From positions 248,001 through 312,000 of the forward strand of contig NZ_JARGET010000011.1 in the NCBI RefSeq assembly GCF_029210485.1: a stretch of 64,000 bases of DNA. Reading direction: 5' to 3'. Source of the stretch: Hoeflea sp. YIM 152468 (GTDB lineage Bacteria > Pseudomonadota > Alphaproteobacteria > Rhizobiales > Rhizobiaceae). Within the stretch, counting starts at the first letter, position 1; the number at the start of each line of letters is the position of its first letter. Under the pieces are notes generated by a model that had not been told where the DNA came from, did not search any database, and saw only the letters and a program-made list of their open reading frames with translations. A program made the translations under genes and the position numbers. Below are positions 18,250 to 26,694 of this stretch, piece by piece.

Positions 18250-21200
18250 GCTTCTCCCGGTTTGAGAATGGCGGGCGGATCGACCGGTCGCGCCCGATCG
18301 GCTTTTCCTTTGATGGCAAGCGGCTTGAAGGCTTTGCCGGCGATACGCTGGCCTCGGCGCTCTTGGCAAACGGCATCAGCCTGATGGGTCGCTCGTTCAA
18401 ATATCACCGGCCGCGCGGGCTCACGAGCGGCGGCGCGTCGGAGCCCAATGCGCTGGTCACATTGGGCGATGGCGCCACGCGGGAGCCGAACCTGCGCGCC
18501 TCGATGGTGGCATTGCGCGAGGGACTGGTGGCGGAAAGCCAGAACCGCTGGCCGTCGCTGGGCTTTGATGTCGGCGCGGTCAACCAGATGCTGTCGCCGT
18601 TTCTCGGCGCCGGGTTCTACTACAAGACCTTCATGTGGCCGGCGAGCTTGTGGGAAAAACTCTATGAACCGCTGATCCGCCGGGCGGCGGGGCTGGGCCG
18701 GGCCAGTCATGCAACGGACGCACAAGCCTACGAGAAGCGCTGGGCGCATTGCGACCTGCTGGTGATCGGATCCGGGCCCGCCGGGTTGATGGCGGCGCTC
18801 GCGGCGGCGCGGGCGGGCGCCGGGGTGGTACTGTGCGACGAGAACGCAGGTTTTGGCGGGCGGTTGCTGAAGGATCGGGTCGAGATCGGCGATGCCGACG
18901 GGCCGGGCTTTGCGGCGTCGTTGATCGCCGAACTGGCGTCCAGCCCGAATGTGCGGCTGCTTTCGACCACAACCGTGTTCGGCGCCTATGACAGCGGCGT
19001 CTTTGGTGCGGTCGAGCGGCGCGATGGCGCGGAAAGCGGTCCGGCGCAGCGGGTCTGGCGGATCGTCGCCAAACGCGCCGTGCTGGCGGCAGGCGCCGAG
19101 GAGCGGCCGCTGGTGTTTGGCGGCAATGACCGCCCCGGCGTGATGATGGCGTCAACGATGCGCGGGCTGCTGAACGCGCAAGCCATCCGTCCGGGCGATC
19201 ATGTGGCGGTGTTTGCCACCGGGCCGTCGGGGCACGAGACGGCGCGGGATCTCGTCAAGCGGGGGCTTGAGGTGACGGTGCTCGATACGCGGGCCGCCAT
19301 TCCTGCGCCGGAGCTTGCAGCGTCGGACGGGGCGCGGCTGCTGAAAGGCCACGTCGTGGCCGATGCACTGGGCGGCAAGGCCGTCACCGGCGTGGATGTT
19401 GTCGAGCCTGCGTCGGGCAAGCGCGAGACGATCAAGATCGATGCGCTGGCGATGGCGGGTGGCTGGAGCCCGGTGGTGGGGCTGGCCTGCCATCGCGGCG
19501 ACAAGCCGGTGTGGGACGAGGGCACCGGCATGTTCCTGCCGCCAAAAGAGCGCGACGGTCTGAGCACTGCGGGCAGTGCGGCGGGTGTTCTCGATCTGGC
19601 CGGGTGTCTCAAGAGTGGTGCCGAAGCTGGCGCGCGGGCCGCGTCCGATCTCGGCTTCAAGCCGCGCAAGGCCGAGATACCGGTGGTACGCGAAGTCTGT
19701 GGCGGCTCCACCGGGTTCGCGACGCTGTGGCATGTGGCCGAAGCCAAAGGCAAGGCCTTTGTCGATTTCCAGAACGATGTCACCGTGTCGGATCTGGGGC
19801 TCGCGGTGCGCGAGGGCTATGGCCATGTCGAACTGGCCAAACGTTACACCACCACCGGCATGGCCACCGACCAGGGCAAGCTCTCCAATGTCAACGCCAT
19901 CGGCATTCTCGCCGAGAGCCGGGGGCTTACGCCCGATCAGGTCGGCACCACCACATTCCGGCCGTTCTACACGCCGGTCAGCATCGGGGCGCTGGCGGGT
20001 GCGCATCGCGGCGCGCAGTACCGCCCGGTGCGGCGCTCGCCGCTGCATGGCTGGGCCGAAAAACACGGCGCGGTGCTGATCGAGGCCGGGGCCTGGATGC
20101 GGGCGTCGCATTTTCCGCGCGAGGGCGAGACGGACTGGAAACAGGCCTGCGACCGGGAGACATTGGCGGTGCGCGCGCGCGTCGGCATTTCCGATGCCTC
20201 GACGCTGGGCAAGATCGATCTGGCGGGCAGGGACGCGGCAAAATTTCTTGATCTGATCTACACCGGCAAGATGTCGACCCTGGCAATCGGCAAGGCGCGC
20301 TATGGCTTGATGCTGCGCGAGGACGGATTGCTGATGGATGACGGCACGGTGAGCCGGCTGGCCGGCAGCCATTATCTGATCACCACGACGACGGCGGCGG
20401 CGGCTGAAGCGATGGCGCATCTGGAATTCTGCGCCCAGGCGCTGTGGCCGGAGCTCGATGTGCGGCTCGTATCCGTGACCGACCAATGGGCACAGATCAC
20501 GATTGCCGGGCCGCAATCGCGCGAGGTGCTGGCGCGGATCGTCGACGCGGATCTGAGCGCGGACGCGGTGCCGTTTCTGGCCGTGCGCGAGGTCGCATTG
20601 CATTCGGGGCTGGCAGCGCGGCTGTTCCGGATTTCGTTTTCGGGCGAATTGGCATTCGAACTGGCGGTGCCGGCGCGGCACGGCGCGGCGGTTGCCGATG
20701 CGATCATGGAAGCTGGAGAGCCGTTCGGCATCGTGCCCTATGGGCTGGAAGCGCTGAATGTGATGCGGATCGAGAAGGGCTTCATCACCCATGCCGAGAT
20801 CGACGGACGCACCACGCCAGGCGATCTCGGGCTGGCAAGGATGGTCAGCAGCACGAAGGATGATTTCATCGGCCGGGTGATGCTTTCGCGCGCCGGCTTG
20901 CAGTGCGAGGACCGGGCGCAGCTGGTGGGGCTCAGGCCGGTCAAGCCGGCGCACAGGATTCTGGCCGGCGCGCATCTGCTCATGCCGGGAACTGATCCGA
21001 GCATGGCCAATGATCAGGGGCACGTGACCTCGGCCTGCTGGTCACCGCATCTGAACTCGACCATTGCGCTGGCGATGCTGAAGCGCGGCCGCGAGCGGCA
21101 GGGCGAGAGCTTGATGGTGTGGGACGGTTTGCGCGGCATCGAAACCGAAGTGACGGTCGGCTCGCCGGTGGCGCTTGAGGGCGCCGGGGAAGGAGCGGCG

Positions 21201-21746
21201 ATGTCCGGCCGGGCGGTCGAACCGGTTGTGGCACAGGCGCCCGGGACGCCGGACTGGCTCGGCGCGGCAGGCACCATCGTCGCCGACCAGGTGACGCTGT
21301 CGCAGTTGCCGGACGCACCGGTCTGTCTTGTCTCCGGGCCTCTAGCCAAGGCGGCGGCAGTGCGGCGGGTGGCCAAGGCGGGTGACGGGCTGGTGCGCAA
21401 GCTGCAGCCGGGGCAGGCGCTGGCGGTGGGCGATGCGGGCGAGAGTTTTGCCGCACTGGCGGAAAGACTGGGCGCTCCGGACGGTCTGAGCCTGTGCGAT
21501 CTGTCGGATGCGCGGGTGCGGTTTTCGCTCTCGGGGCCTGCGGCGGCCGACATCATCGCCACCCAATCGGGAATCGAGACAAGGGCTTCCGTGTTCAAGG
21601 CGGGAGCCAGCGCGCCAACCCTGTTTGGTCATGTGCCGGTGCAACTGACCCGGCTCGGCGGCGACAGCTTCGAGATCATGGCGTTTGCGACCTATGCGCA
21701 GGATCTGGCCCATAGCCTGACGCGGGCGATTGCGCTTTCTCACTGA
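18246..21746 (+). CDS. soxA: Sarcosine oxidase subunit alpha fused to subunit gamma
   Basis: At 1166 residues it is about 170-180 longer than ordinary SoxA. Residues 1-110 are the ferredoxin-like N-terminal domain (A-G-D-T-L-A-S-A-L). The NAD-binding GSGPAG is at 175-180, and a GcvT-type tetrahydrofolate domain covers roughly 580-980. From residue 986 the protein is a complete SoxG: S-L-C-D-L-S-D-A-R-V-R-F-S-L-S-G-P and L-F-G-H-V-P-V. The junction is an in-frame ATG (21201) preceded by GGGAAGGAG, which would give a 181-residue SoxG if used alone. No separate soxG is present. Folate or serine-cycle genes that often follow sox operons are absent. Confidence 0.9.
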   Translation: MSFSRFENGGRIDRSRPIGFSFDGKRLEGFAGDTLASALLANGISLMGRSFKYHRPRGLTSGGASEPNALVTLGDGATREPNLRASMVALREGLVAESQNRWPSLGFDVGAVNQMLSPFLGAGFYYKTFMWPASLWEKLYEPLIRRAAGLGRASHATDAQAYEKRWAHCDLLVIGSGPAGLMAALAAARAGAGVVLCDENAGFGGRLLKDRVEIGDADGPGFAASLIAELASSPNVRLLSTTTVFGAYDSGVFGAVERRDGAESGPAQRVWRIVAKRAVLAAGAEERPLVFGGNDRPGVMMASTMRGLLNAQAIRPGDHVAVFATGPSGHETARDLVKRGLEVTVLDTRAAIPAPELAASDGARLLKGHVVADALGGKAVTGVDVVEPASGKRETIKIDALAMAGGWSPVVGLACHRGDKPVWDEGTGMFLPPKERDGLSTAGSAAGVLDLAGCLKSGAEAGARAASDLGFKPRKAEIPVVREVCGGSTGFATLWHVAEAKGKAFVDFQNDVTVSDLGLAVREGYGHVELAKRYTTTGMATDQGKLSNVNAIGILAESRGLTPDQVGTTTFRPFYTPVSIGALAGAHRGAQYRPVRRSPLHGWAEKHGAVLIEAGAWMRASHFPREGETDWKQACDRETLAVRARVGISDASTLGKIDLAGRDAAKFLDLIYTGKMSTLAIGKARYGLMLREDGLLMDDGTVSRLAGSHYLITTTTAAAAEAMAHLEFCAQALWPELDVRLVSVTDQWAQITIAGPQSREVLARIVDADLSADAVPFLAVREVALHSGLAARLFRISFSGELAFELAVPARHGAAVADAIMEAGEPFGIVPYGLEALNVMRIEKGFITHAEIDGRTTPGDLGLARMVSSTKDDFIGRVMLSRAGLQCEDRAQLVGLRPVKPAHRILAGAHLLMPGTDPSMANDQGHVTSACWSPHLNSTIALAMLKRGRERQGESLMVWDGLRGIETEVTVGSPVALEGAGEGAAMSGRAVEPVVAQAPGTPDWLGAAGTIVADQVTLSQLPDAPVCLVSGPLAKAAAVRRVAKAGDGLVRKLQPGQALAVGDAGESFAALAERLGAPDGLSLCDLSDARVRFSLSGPAAADIIATQSGIETRASVFKAGASAPTLFGHVPVQLTRLGGDSFEIMAFATYAQDLAHSLTRAIALSH
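21190..21203 (+). promoter_or_regulatory. Internal ribosome site and ATG at the soxA-soxG junction
   Basis: Inside the long soxA frame, GGAAGGAG stands just before ATG at 21201, in the same frame (codon 986). The product from here would start M-S-G-R-A-V-E-P and be 181 residues, the normal length of SoxG. It could allow free SoxG to be made alongside the fusion. Use of this start is inferred. Confidence 0.5.
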
Positions 21747-22057
21747 CCGACTGGTTGAATGGGCGGAGAATTTGCGAGACCTGCTTGTTCCGGGTCCTCA
21801 TGGCAGGCGCTGCGCCAATGCCGACCTTGATGCCGAAAACCCCGCGCAGCGGTTCCGAGCTCGGCTGTGCCAGATTCAGCGTCAGACCCGAAGCTGTGCC
21901 TTGGCCGGGGAGCCGGCCCTGAAAACCTCGCACACCGCAGTGTGGTGGTGATGCATGTAAACGCCGCGGCTGTCGTGAAGCTCGACGTCGTCACGCGCCT
22001 GAAACCTGGAATTTCGTCGGATTTGCGGTAAAATGAGGCGAAAAGGGGATCTTAGTC
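21747..22057. other. 311-base gap without a recognisable gene
   Basis: No open frame here has family character, and no convincing hairpin terminator follows soxA. The right end carries the esterase leader with an AAAAGGGGA ribosome site. Confidence 0.5.
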
Positions 22058-23137
22058 ATGCAAAGATTTCTTTGCGCCTTGTTCCTGGTGAGCCTACTCA
22101 TTCTTGGAATGCGGGAAGCTTCAGTCGCCCAATCGTCGTCTGGCACCGCCGGTCGGGTGGTTGAAATCGAAGTTCCGGCTCCGGCGCTGGCCGGGAATCT
22201 GCTCGGAACCTCCGAGATCCAGGAAGTGGCTGTCTATCTGCCGCCGAGCTACGAGAGCGACGCCGATCGCCGCTATCCGGCAACCTATCTGCTACACGGG
22301 ATCTTCGACGACTACGGCGTCTGGCTCACGATCGAAGACGTGCCTGCGCGTCTCGACCGCCTGATCGCAAAAAAGGCGATTCCGGAGATGCTGGTCATCA
22401 TGCCCAATGCTGGCAACAAATACGGCGGCGGCTATTATCGCAATTCGCCCATCAGCGGAAAATGGGCGGACTATATCGCGGACGACCTCGTCGGCCATGT
22501 CGATGCGGAATTTCGCACCATCGCCAGCGAAGCGGGCCGTGCGGTCGTCGGTCATTCAATGGGCGGATACGGAGCCCTTCACCTGGCGATCAACCGACCA
22601 GGTGTGTTCTCCGTCGTCTGGTCGATGAGTCCCTGCTGTCTGGCTGCGACCGACGATTTCGGTTTCGGCAACGACGCGTGGAAGCGTGCTGCACGTGTCG
22701 AAGCCCCGGAGGATATCGAAGACCTGCTGGCCAGGAAGGATTTCTTTGCCATCGCAGCGTTGGGCATCGTGTCGGCCTTCAGCACCAAGGCTGGCGAGCC
22801 GCCGGTGTATGCTGATTTCCCGTTCGATATCGTGCGCGGTGAGGTGCTGCTCGACGATGCGGCCTATGACAGGTATCTCGACGCACTGCCGATCCGTCAG
22901 CTTCGCCGGGCCCGTGACAACTTGCGCCGATTGCGCGGGCTTGGTCTCGGCGTCGGTCTGGGCGATCAGTTTCTGCATATCCCGCCGGGGACGATAGAAC
23001 TTTCACAACAGCTCGGCTCCGAGCGCATCCCTCACCTGCTTGACGTTTATGATGGAGACCACCGCCAGAAAGTTGGCGAGCGCCTCGAGACACTTGTTCT
23101 GCCGTGGGTTGGCGCGCGGATATCGCCCGTGGACTAG
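22058..23137 (+). CDS. Secreted alpha/beta hydrolase (esterase D/antigen 85-like)
   Basis: This 359-residue protein has a cleavable signal peptide (hydrophobic F-L-C-A-L-F-L-V-S-L-L-I-L, cleavage near A24) and an esterase-fold domain. The nucleophile is S167 in V-G-H-S-M-G-G-Y-G, the oxyanion region is L-L-H-G-I-F-D-D, and H335 in Y-D-G-D-H is the likely catalytic histidine. It fits the putative esterase family (Pfam Esterase) with feruloyl and trehalose esterases; the natural ester is unknown. It is monocistronic and probably periplasmic. Confidence 0.85.
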   Translation: MQRFLCALFLVSLLILGMREASVAQSSSGTAGRVVEIEVPAPALAGNLLGTSEIQEVAVYLPPSYESDADRRYPATYLLHGIFDDYGVWLTIEDVPARLDRLIAKKAIPEMLVIMPNAGNKYGGGYYRNSPISGKWADYIADDLVGHVDAEFRTIASEAGRAVVGHSMGGYGALHLAINRPGVFSVVWSMSPCCLAATDDFGFGNDAWKRAARVEAPEDIEDLLARKDFFAIAALGIVSAFSTKAGEPPVYADFPFDIVRGEVLLDDAAYDRYLDALPIRQLRRARDNLRRLRGLGLGVGLGDQFLHIPPGTIELSQQLGSERIPHLLDVYDGDHRQKVGERLETLVLPWVGARISPVD

Positions 23138-23360
23138 ATAGTTGGTTTGATGCAGGCCGCGTTCAAATGGGGTGATTTGAACGATGCTGTCGATGCATGA
23201 AGTCGAACATCTACAGCGCCTTTGCGTATTCGGTCGGCTGCGTCGCACAGCAACGGCTCTCCGCTGTGCCGCTTTTCCGAATGTTGAGCGCTCCCACCCG
23301 GTGGGGAGGTCGGCGCCGCAGGTGAATTTTGTCTGGTGTCACAATGTCGTGCCTTGATAT

Positions 23361-23376
23361 TGTTGCAATGCACCAT
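23361..23376. promoter_or_regulatory. 16-base motif shared with the phasin promoter
   Basis: TGTTGCAATGCACCAT lies 50-65 bases before the acetyltransferase start. It differs by one base from TGTTGCAATGCAGCAT at 24802-24817 between the two phasin genes. The copy here is also framed by an outer inverted repeat, GCCTTGAT (23351-23358) and ATCAAGGC (23380-23387). PhaR-type regulators of polyhydroxybutyrate storage bind TGC-rich elements, so a shared PhaR site is a reasonable inference. Confidence 0.45.
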
Positions 23377-23425
23377 TAGATCAAGGCTTGGAGATTTCGG
23401 GAGGAATGGACTCTGGAGATCGACA

Positions 23426-24037
23426 ATGCGTCTGAAGTTTCTGTTCAAGCCGCGCCAACCGCAGTTGGCCACGGGCGGTGATGTCAAGCTGAGATATCTG
23501 GGCCCGGTCGACGCGAATGCGTTCCGCGAGCATATCCACGATCTGCATTTTGAAGATTTTCGCGACCGTTTCAACGGGCGGGTCTCGGACGAATGGCTCG
23601 ACAGATATATCGCCCGATCACTCAACGAGGCGATTGTCGTTGGCGCCTTTGACGATGATCATCTGGTCGGGGTCGCCGAATTGCATACCGGCGGACAGAT
23701 AGAGCCGGGAGAGGGCGAGTCGGCGTTTTCGGTGGCGTCGGACTGGCGGCACAAGGGCGTGGGCACGATCCTGATCAAGGCGCTGTTGCGGGCCGCATCG
23801 GAAAATGATGTGGCAACCATCCTCGTCGAAACCGGCGCGCAGAACCACGCCATGAAGGCGCTGGCGCAGCGGTTTGGGGCGCGGATGAGTTTTGCCGGCG
23901 ACCAATCGATTGGGCGCATCGATGTTGCCCATGGCCTGTCTCTGGCGGCGCGAATGCCGGAGAAGCGCAGTTTTCCCACGCCGCCTGGCGGTGGCCGAGG
24001 CCGTCCCGGTTCCGGCAATGCCGAGGTGAGAAACTGA
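23426..24037 (+). CDS. GNAT family N-acetyltransferase
   Basis: This 203-residue single GNAT domain has beta strand 4/motif A features: S-V-A-S-D-W-R-H-K-G-V-G-T-I-L carries the acetyl-CoA pyrophosphate loop (R-x-K-G-x-G), followed by V-E-T-G-A-Q-N-H-A-M-K-A-L. The ATG at 23426 has a CTGGAG ribosome site; the frame is open 30 codons upstream without one. The acceptor is unknown. The promoter carries a motif shared with the phasin promoter, hinting at a link with carbon storage. Confidence 0.8.
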   Translation: MRLKFLFKPRQPQLATGGDVKLRYLGPVDANAFREHIHDLHFEDFRDRFNGRVSDEWLDRYIARSLNEAIVVGAFDDDHLVGVAELHTGGQIEPGEGESAFSVASDWRHKGVGTILIKALLRAASENDVATILVETGAQNHAMKALAQRFGARMSFAGDQSIGRIDVAHGLSLAARMPEKRSFPTPPGGGRGRPGSGNAEVRN

Positions 24038-24127
24038 TTCAACTGTCTCGCAGTTTGAGTCCGGTTGTTCCAGCAAGCGCTTCAAAGAAAAGATCAATCT
24101 GGTTTTCGAGCTGACCTTGGAATTGCA

Positions 24128-24160
24128 AGGCCCGGGACGCGATCTGCGCGTCCCGGGCCT
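24128..24160. terminator. Strong bidirectional hairpin terminator
   Basis: AGGCCCGGGACGCG (24128-24141) and CGCGTCCCGGGCCT (24147-24160) form a perfect 14-base-pair stem with the loop ATCTG. It lies between the convergent acetyltransferase and phasin genes; GTTTG follows on the plus side. Strength comes from the stem, as there is no long T-run. Confidence 0.75.
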
Positions 24161-24187
24161 GTTTGTGAGAGAGCGGTCGAGGGTAGC

Positions 24188-24706
24188 TCAAGCAGCCTTG
24201 CTGGCGTTTGACCATGCCTTGGCGGCGGCCTCACGGGCAGTGGCGGTGGAGTGCGTGATCGCATTCCCGGCGGTTTGTGACACCTGCATGAAGCGCTCGA
24301 AATTGGCTTTGGAATTGTCGCGGACAAATTCGGACTGCAGCTTGAGGGCGTCAGGCAGCGATTTGGCAGCGGCTAGTTTTTCCATGGCGGCGAAGCTGTC
24401 GCGAACATTGGCTGCGGTCATGTCGAACAGGGTCTTGGTGAAATCGGTGTAGCTGGCGATAAACGACACGGCGGACTTTTCGGCCTGCGCGTTGAACTCG
24501 GCAACACCTTCGCGGGTTGCTTCCGTGTGCTCCTGCACCTTGGCTGCCTGCTGGGCAACAAATTCGCGGGCGGCTTCGGGAACCGCGATGGTGTCGTGGA
24601 GATTTTCGACAGCGTTCATGATGATGGTTTTGGCGTCACCGGTGGCGGCGGCGTCCGGGTTGGCTGCAGTTGTCTTGGCGCTGGAAGTCTTGGTGGTCTT
24701 GGTCAT
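24188..24706 (-). CDS. Phasin family protein
   Basis: This 172-residue amphipathic helical protein coats polyhydroxyalkanoate granules. Family features are the Thr/Lys/Ala-rich N-terminus (M-T-K-T-T-K), the central F-I-A-S-Y-T-D-F-T-K-T-L-F-D-M and the K-L-Q-S-E-F-V-R-D-N-S-K-A segment, which match the PhaP/phasin_2 type. Of several in-frame ATGs the one at 24706 is preferred because GAGGA precedes it at normal spacing. It is divergent from a second phasin-like gene at 25021, and a TTGC-N3-GCAG element lies between them. Confidence 0.85.
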   Translation of the reverse strand: MTKTTKTSSAKTTAANPDAAATGDAKTIIMNAVENLHDTIAVPEAAREFVAQQAAKVQEHTEATREGVAEFNAQAEKSAVSFIASYTDFTKTLFDMTAANVRDSFAAMEKLAAAKSLPDALKLQSEFVRDNSKANFERFMQVSQTAGNAITHSTATAREAAAKAWSNASKAA

Positions 24707-24801
24707 GTCAGTCATCCTCATTGTGAGCAATGTCATGCCCCGTTCAGTGTGACCCGGAGCCTTTGAAGTCGCGCCACGTTATGTGTGCGATGCACCATAT
24801 A

Positions 24802-24817
24802 TGTTGCAATGCAGCAT
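24802..24817. promoter_or_regulatory. Candidate PhaR-type site between two phasin genes
   Basis: TGTTGCAATGCAGCAT contains TTGC-AAT-GCAG, close to the CTGC-N3-GCAG element bound by PhaR at phasin promoters in Paracoccus and Rhodobacter. It sits in the 314-base gap between divergent phasins (24707-25020), which otherwise shows no gene. A one-base variant is at 23361-23376. Confidence 0.5.
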
Positions 24818-25020
24818 GAACGTCAAGAGGCCGGCCCGCGGTTTTTTCAGTCAAACAGGCGTGCGTCTCTGGCGTTCCTTGCTTGAGGCGACCGCGACAG
24901 CGTCGAAGCCTGCCTGAGGGGGATGAAAAAATTTAGAGTGTGGGGTCTCAGGACTGCATCTGTATAATGACAGCCATGACAGCTGGCGGATTTTCTGCCG
25001 CCGTAACCGGGAGAGTTTTT

Positions 25021-25455
25021 ATGACCAGGAAAAACACCACCGAAGATATGGTTTCCATGTTCCTGAATTTTGGCAAGGACATGAAACTGCCGTCGCCGGA
25101 TCTTGAGGCGCTGGTGGCCCGGCACAAGAAGAACCTCGAAGCGCTGGATACTGCAGCCAAGACAGCCGGAAGCGGAGCTTCCACCATCGCCACGCGCCAG
25201 CGTGAAATGGTGCAGGAAGCGCTCGATGAAATCATGGCAATGGCGGAAAATCTCAAAGCCGGTGGCGACCCGCAGAGCCTGATGGCAGCCCAGGCCGAAT
25301 TCGCCAAACGCTCGTTTGAAATGGCGATCAAGAACACCAGCGAAATTGCCGACCTGGCGCAGAAATCCTCGACCGAGGCCTTCAATGTGCTGCAGCAGAA
25401 CATGCAGGAAACCCTTGAGGAAGCCCGCAAGGTGATGACCCAGACCAGAAAATAG
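25021..25455 (+). CDS. Phasin-like protein
   Basis: This 144-residue all-helical protein is rich in Ala, Glu, Lys and Met. It has the phasin pattern D-L-E-A-L-V-A-R-H-K-K-N-L-E-A-L, then E-F-A-K-R-S-F-E-M-A and L-Q-Q-N-M-Q-E-T-L-E-E. The M-T-R-K-N start at 25021 has a GGGAGAG ribosome site; the longer frame upstream does not look coding. Its divergent neighbour is another phasin, so both probably act on storage granules. Confidence 0.8.
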   Translation: MTRKNTTEDMVSMFLNFGKDMKLPSPDLEALVARHKKNLEALDTAAKTAGSGASTIATRQREMVQEALDEIMAMAENLKAGGDPQSLMAAQAEFAKRSFEMAIKNTSEIADLAQKSSTEAFNVLQQNMQETLEEARKVMTQTRK

Positions 25456-25738
25456 CATTCCAGGCGGAGCCCGAAGCCGCCGACCTTTGACCTTGTCGCC
25501 GGATGGTTGGAGTGGCGGCGCTTGCGGATCACGCCTGACCGTGCCTGGGCGGGCGGCGCGTGCCGCCGGCGATTTGCGATTTGCAGGCTTGCGGTTGATC
25601 TTGCCCCCCGATCCACTCGCTTCCCGTCAGGCAAGGCCTGATTTCAAACAGGAATTTTGATGATTGCTGTTTCATTGCACCGGCAAATCGCTTTAGAACA
25701 AGCAGGTGTTTTGCACTTCTTCATACAAGGGACTGATC

Positions 25739-26674
25739 ATGCGCATTGTTACCGGAGACGATATTGGTTCGGTCTGTTCCTGGCCGTTTGCGGTGGAGGC
25801 GCTGCGGGCCGGGCACATGAAGCCGCCGGCGGACTTGCGGGATTCGCTGATTGAAAACGGCGGCCGCAAGATGCTGGTGCGCACCGCCTGGATTCCCGGC
25901 CTTGCCTCGGGCGTCAAGGCGGTGACGATCTACCCCGACAATCCGTCGGCAACACCGCCACAGCCATCCGTGCAGGGTCAGGTGCTGCTGTTTGACGAGG
26001 CCGGCGGCCACGTGGTCGCCGTGCTCGAAGGCGTTGATCTGACCGCCTGGAAGACGGCGGGCGATTCGGCCCTTGGCTCGTCCTGCCTGTCGCGGCTTGA
26101 TGTGGAGACCATGCTGATGGTGGGCGCAGGTTCGATGGCGCGGCCGCTGATCGACGCGCACCGCTCGGTGCGGCCGTCGCTTGAGCATGTGATGGTCTGG
26201 AACCGCAATCAGGGCCGCGCCGAGGCGCTGGTGCAGTCCCTCGCCGACGACGGAATTGCAGCCGAAGCGGTTGCCGACCTTGATGACGCGGTGTCGCGCG
26301 CCGACCTGATCTCTTCGGCCACCATGTCGACCGAACCGCTGATCCGCGGCGATGCGCTGAAAGCGGGAACCCATGTCGATCTTGTCGGCGCCTACACGCC
26401 GTCGATGCGCGAGGCCGATGATGCGGTGCTGACACGGGGCCGGCTGTTTGTCGACAGCCACGCCACCACCGTGGGGCATATCGGCGAGGTGATGATCCCG
26501 CTGGCGTCGGGGCTGATCAGCACAGACGACATTCAGGGCGATCTGCATGATCTGGTGCAGGCCAAGGCCGGGCGCCGGTCGGCCGACGAGATCACCGTGT
26601 TCAAGAATGGCGGCGGCGCCCATCTCGATGTGATGATGGCGCATGCGGTCTATCTGGTGCTTGAGGGGCGCTGA
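25739..26674 (+). CDS. Ornithine cyclodeaminase/mu-crystallin family protein
   Basis: This 311-residue NAD(P)-dependent enzyme has the family's N-terminal half (A-V-E-A-L-R-A-G-H and the K-A-V-T-I-Y-P-D-N-P Lys loop), the Rossmann motif M-V-G-A-G-S-M-A-R, and D-L-V-G-A-Y-T-P-S-M-R-E-A-D-D. Members include ornithine cyclodeaminase, delta1-pyrroline-2-carboxylate reductase and alanine dehydrogenase; the sequence alone does not settle which. The start at 25739 (A-C-A-A-G-G-G-A site) is preferred over one 33 bases upstream. Confidence 0.82.
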   Translation: MRIVTGDDIGSVCSWPFAVEALRAGHMKPPADLRDSLIENGGRKMLVRTAWIPGLASGVKAVTIYPDNPSATPPQPSVQGQVLLFDEAGGHVVAVLEGVDLTAWKTAGDSALGSSCLSRLDVETMLMVGAGSMARPLIDAHRSVRPSLEHVMVWNRNQGRAEALVQSLADDGIAAEAVADLDDAVSRADLISSATMSTEPLIRGDALKAGTHVDLVGAYTPSMREADDAVLTRGRLFVDSHATTVGHIGEVMIPLASGLISTDDIQGDLHDLVQAKAGRRSADEITVFKNGGGAHLDVMMAHAVYLVLEGR

Positions 26675-26694
26675 GGGCGCGGTTGAGCCGGTTA

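Noticed and set aside
16525-18369. Long minus-strand open frame opposite soxB and soxD
   Set aside because: It is a GC-driven shadow: composition is Arg/His/Pro/Gln-rich, there is no family match, and the plus strand has convincing sox genes.
19152-21023. 623-codon minus-strand frame opposite soxA
   Set aside because: Shadow of the well-supported soxA frame; the product is Arg/His/Gln-rich with no domain.
23351-23387. Second FNR/FixK box before the acetyltransferase gene
   Set aside because: The TTGAT and ATCAA halves are 21 bases apart instead of four, so it does not fit the FNR consensus; it is listed only as an odd repeat.
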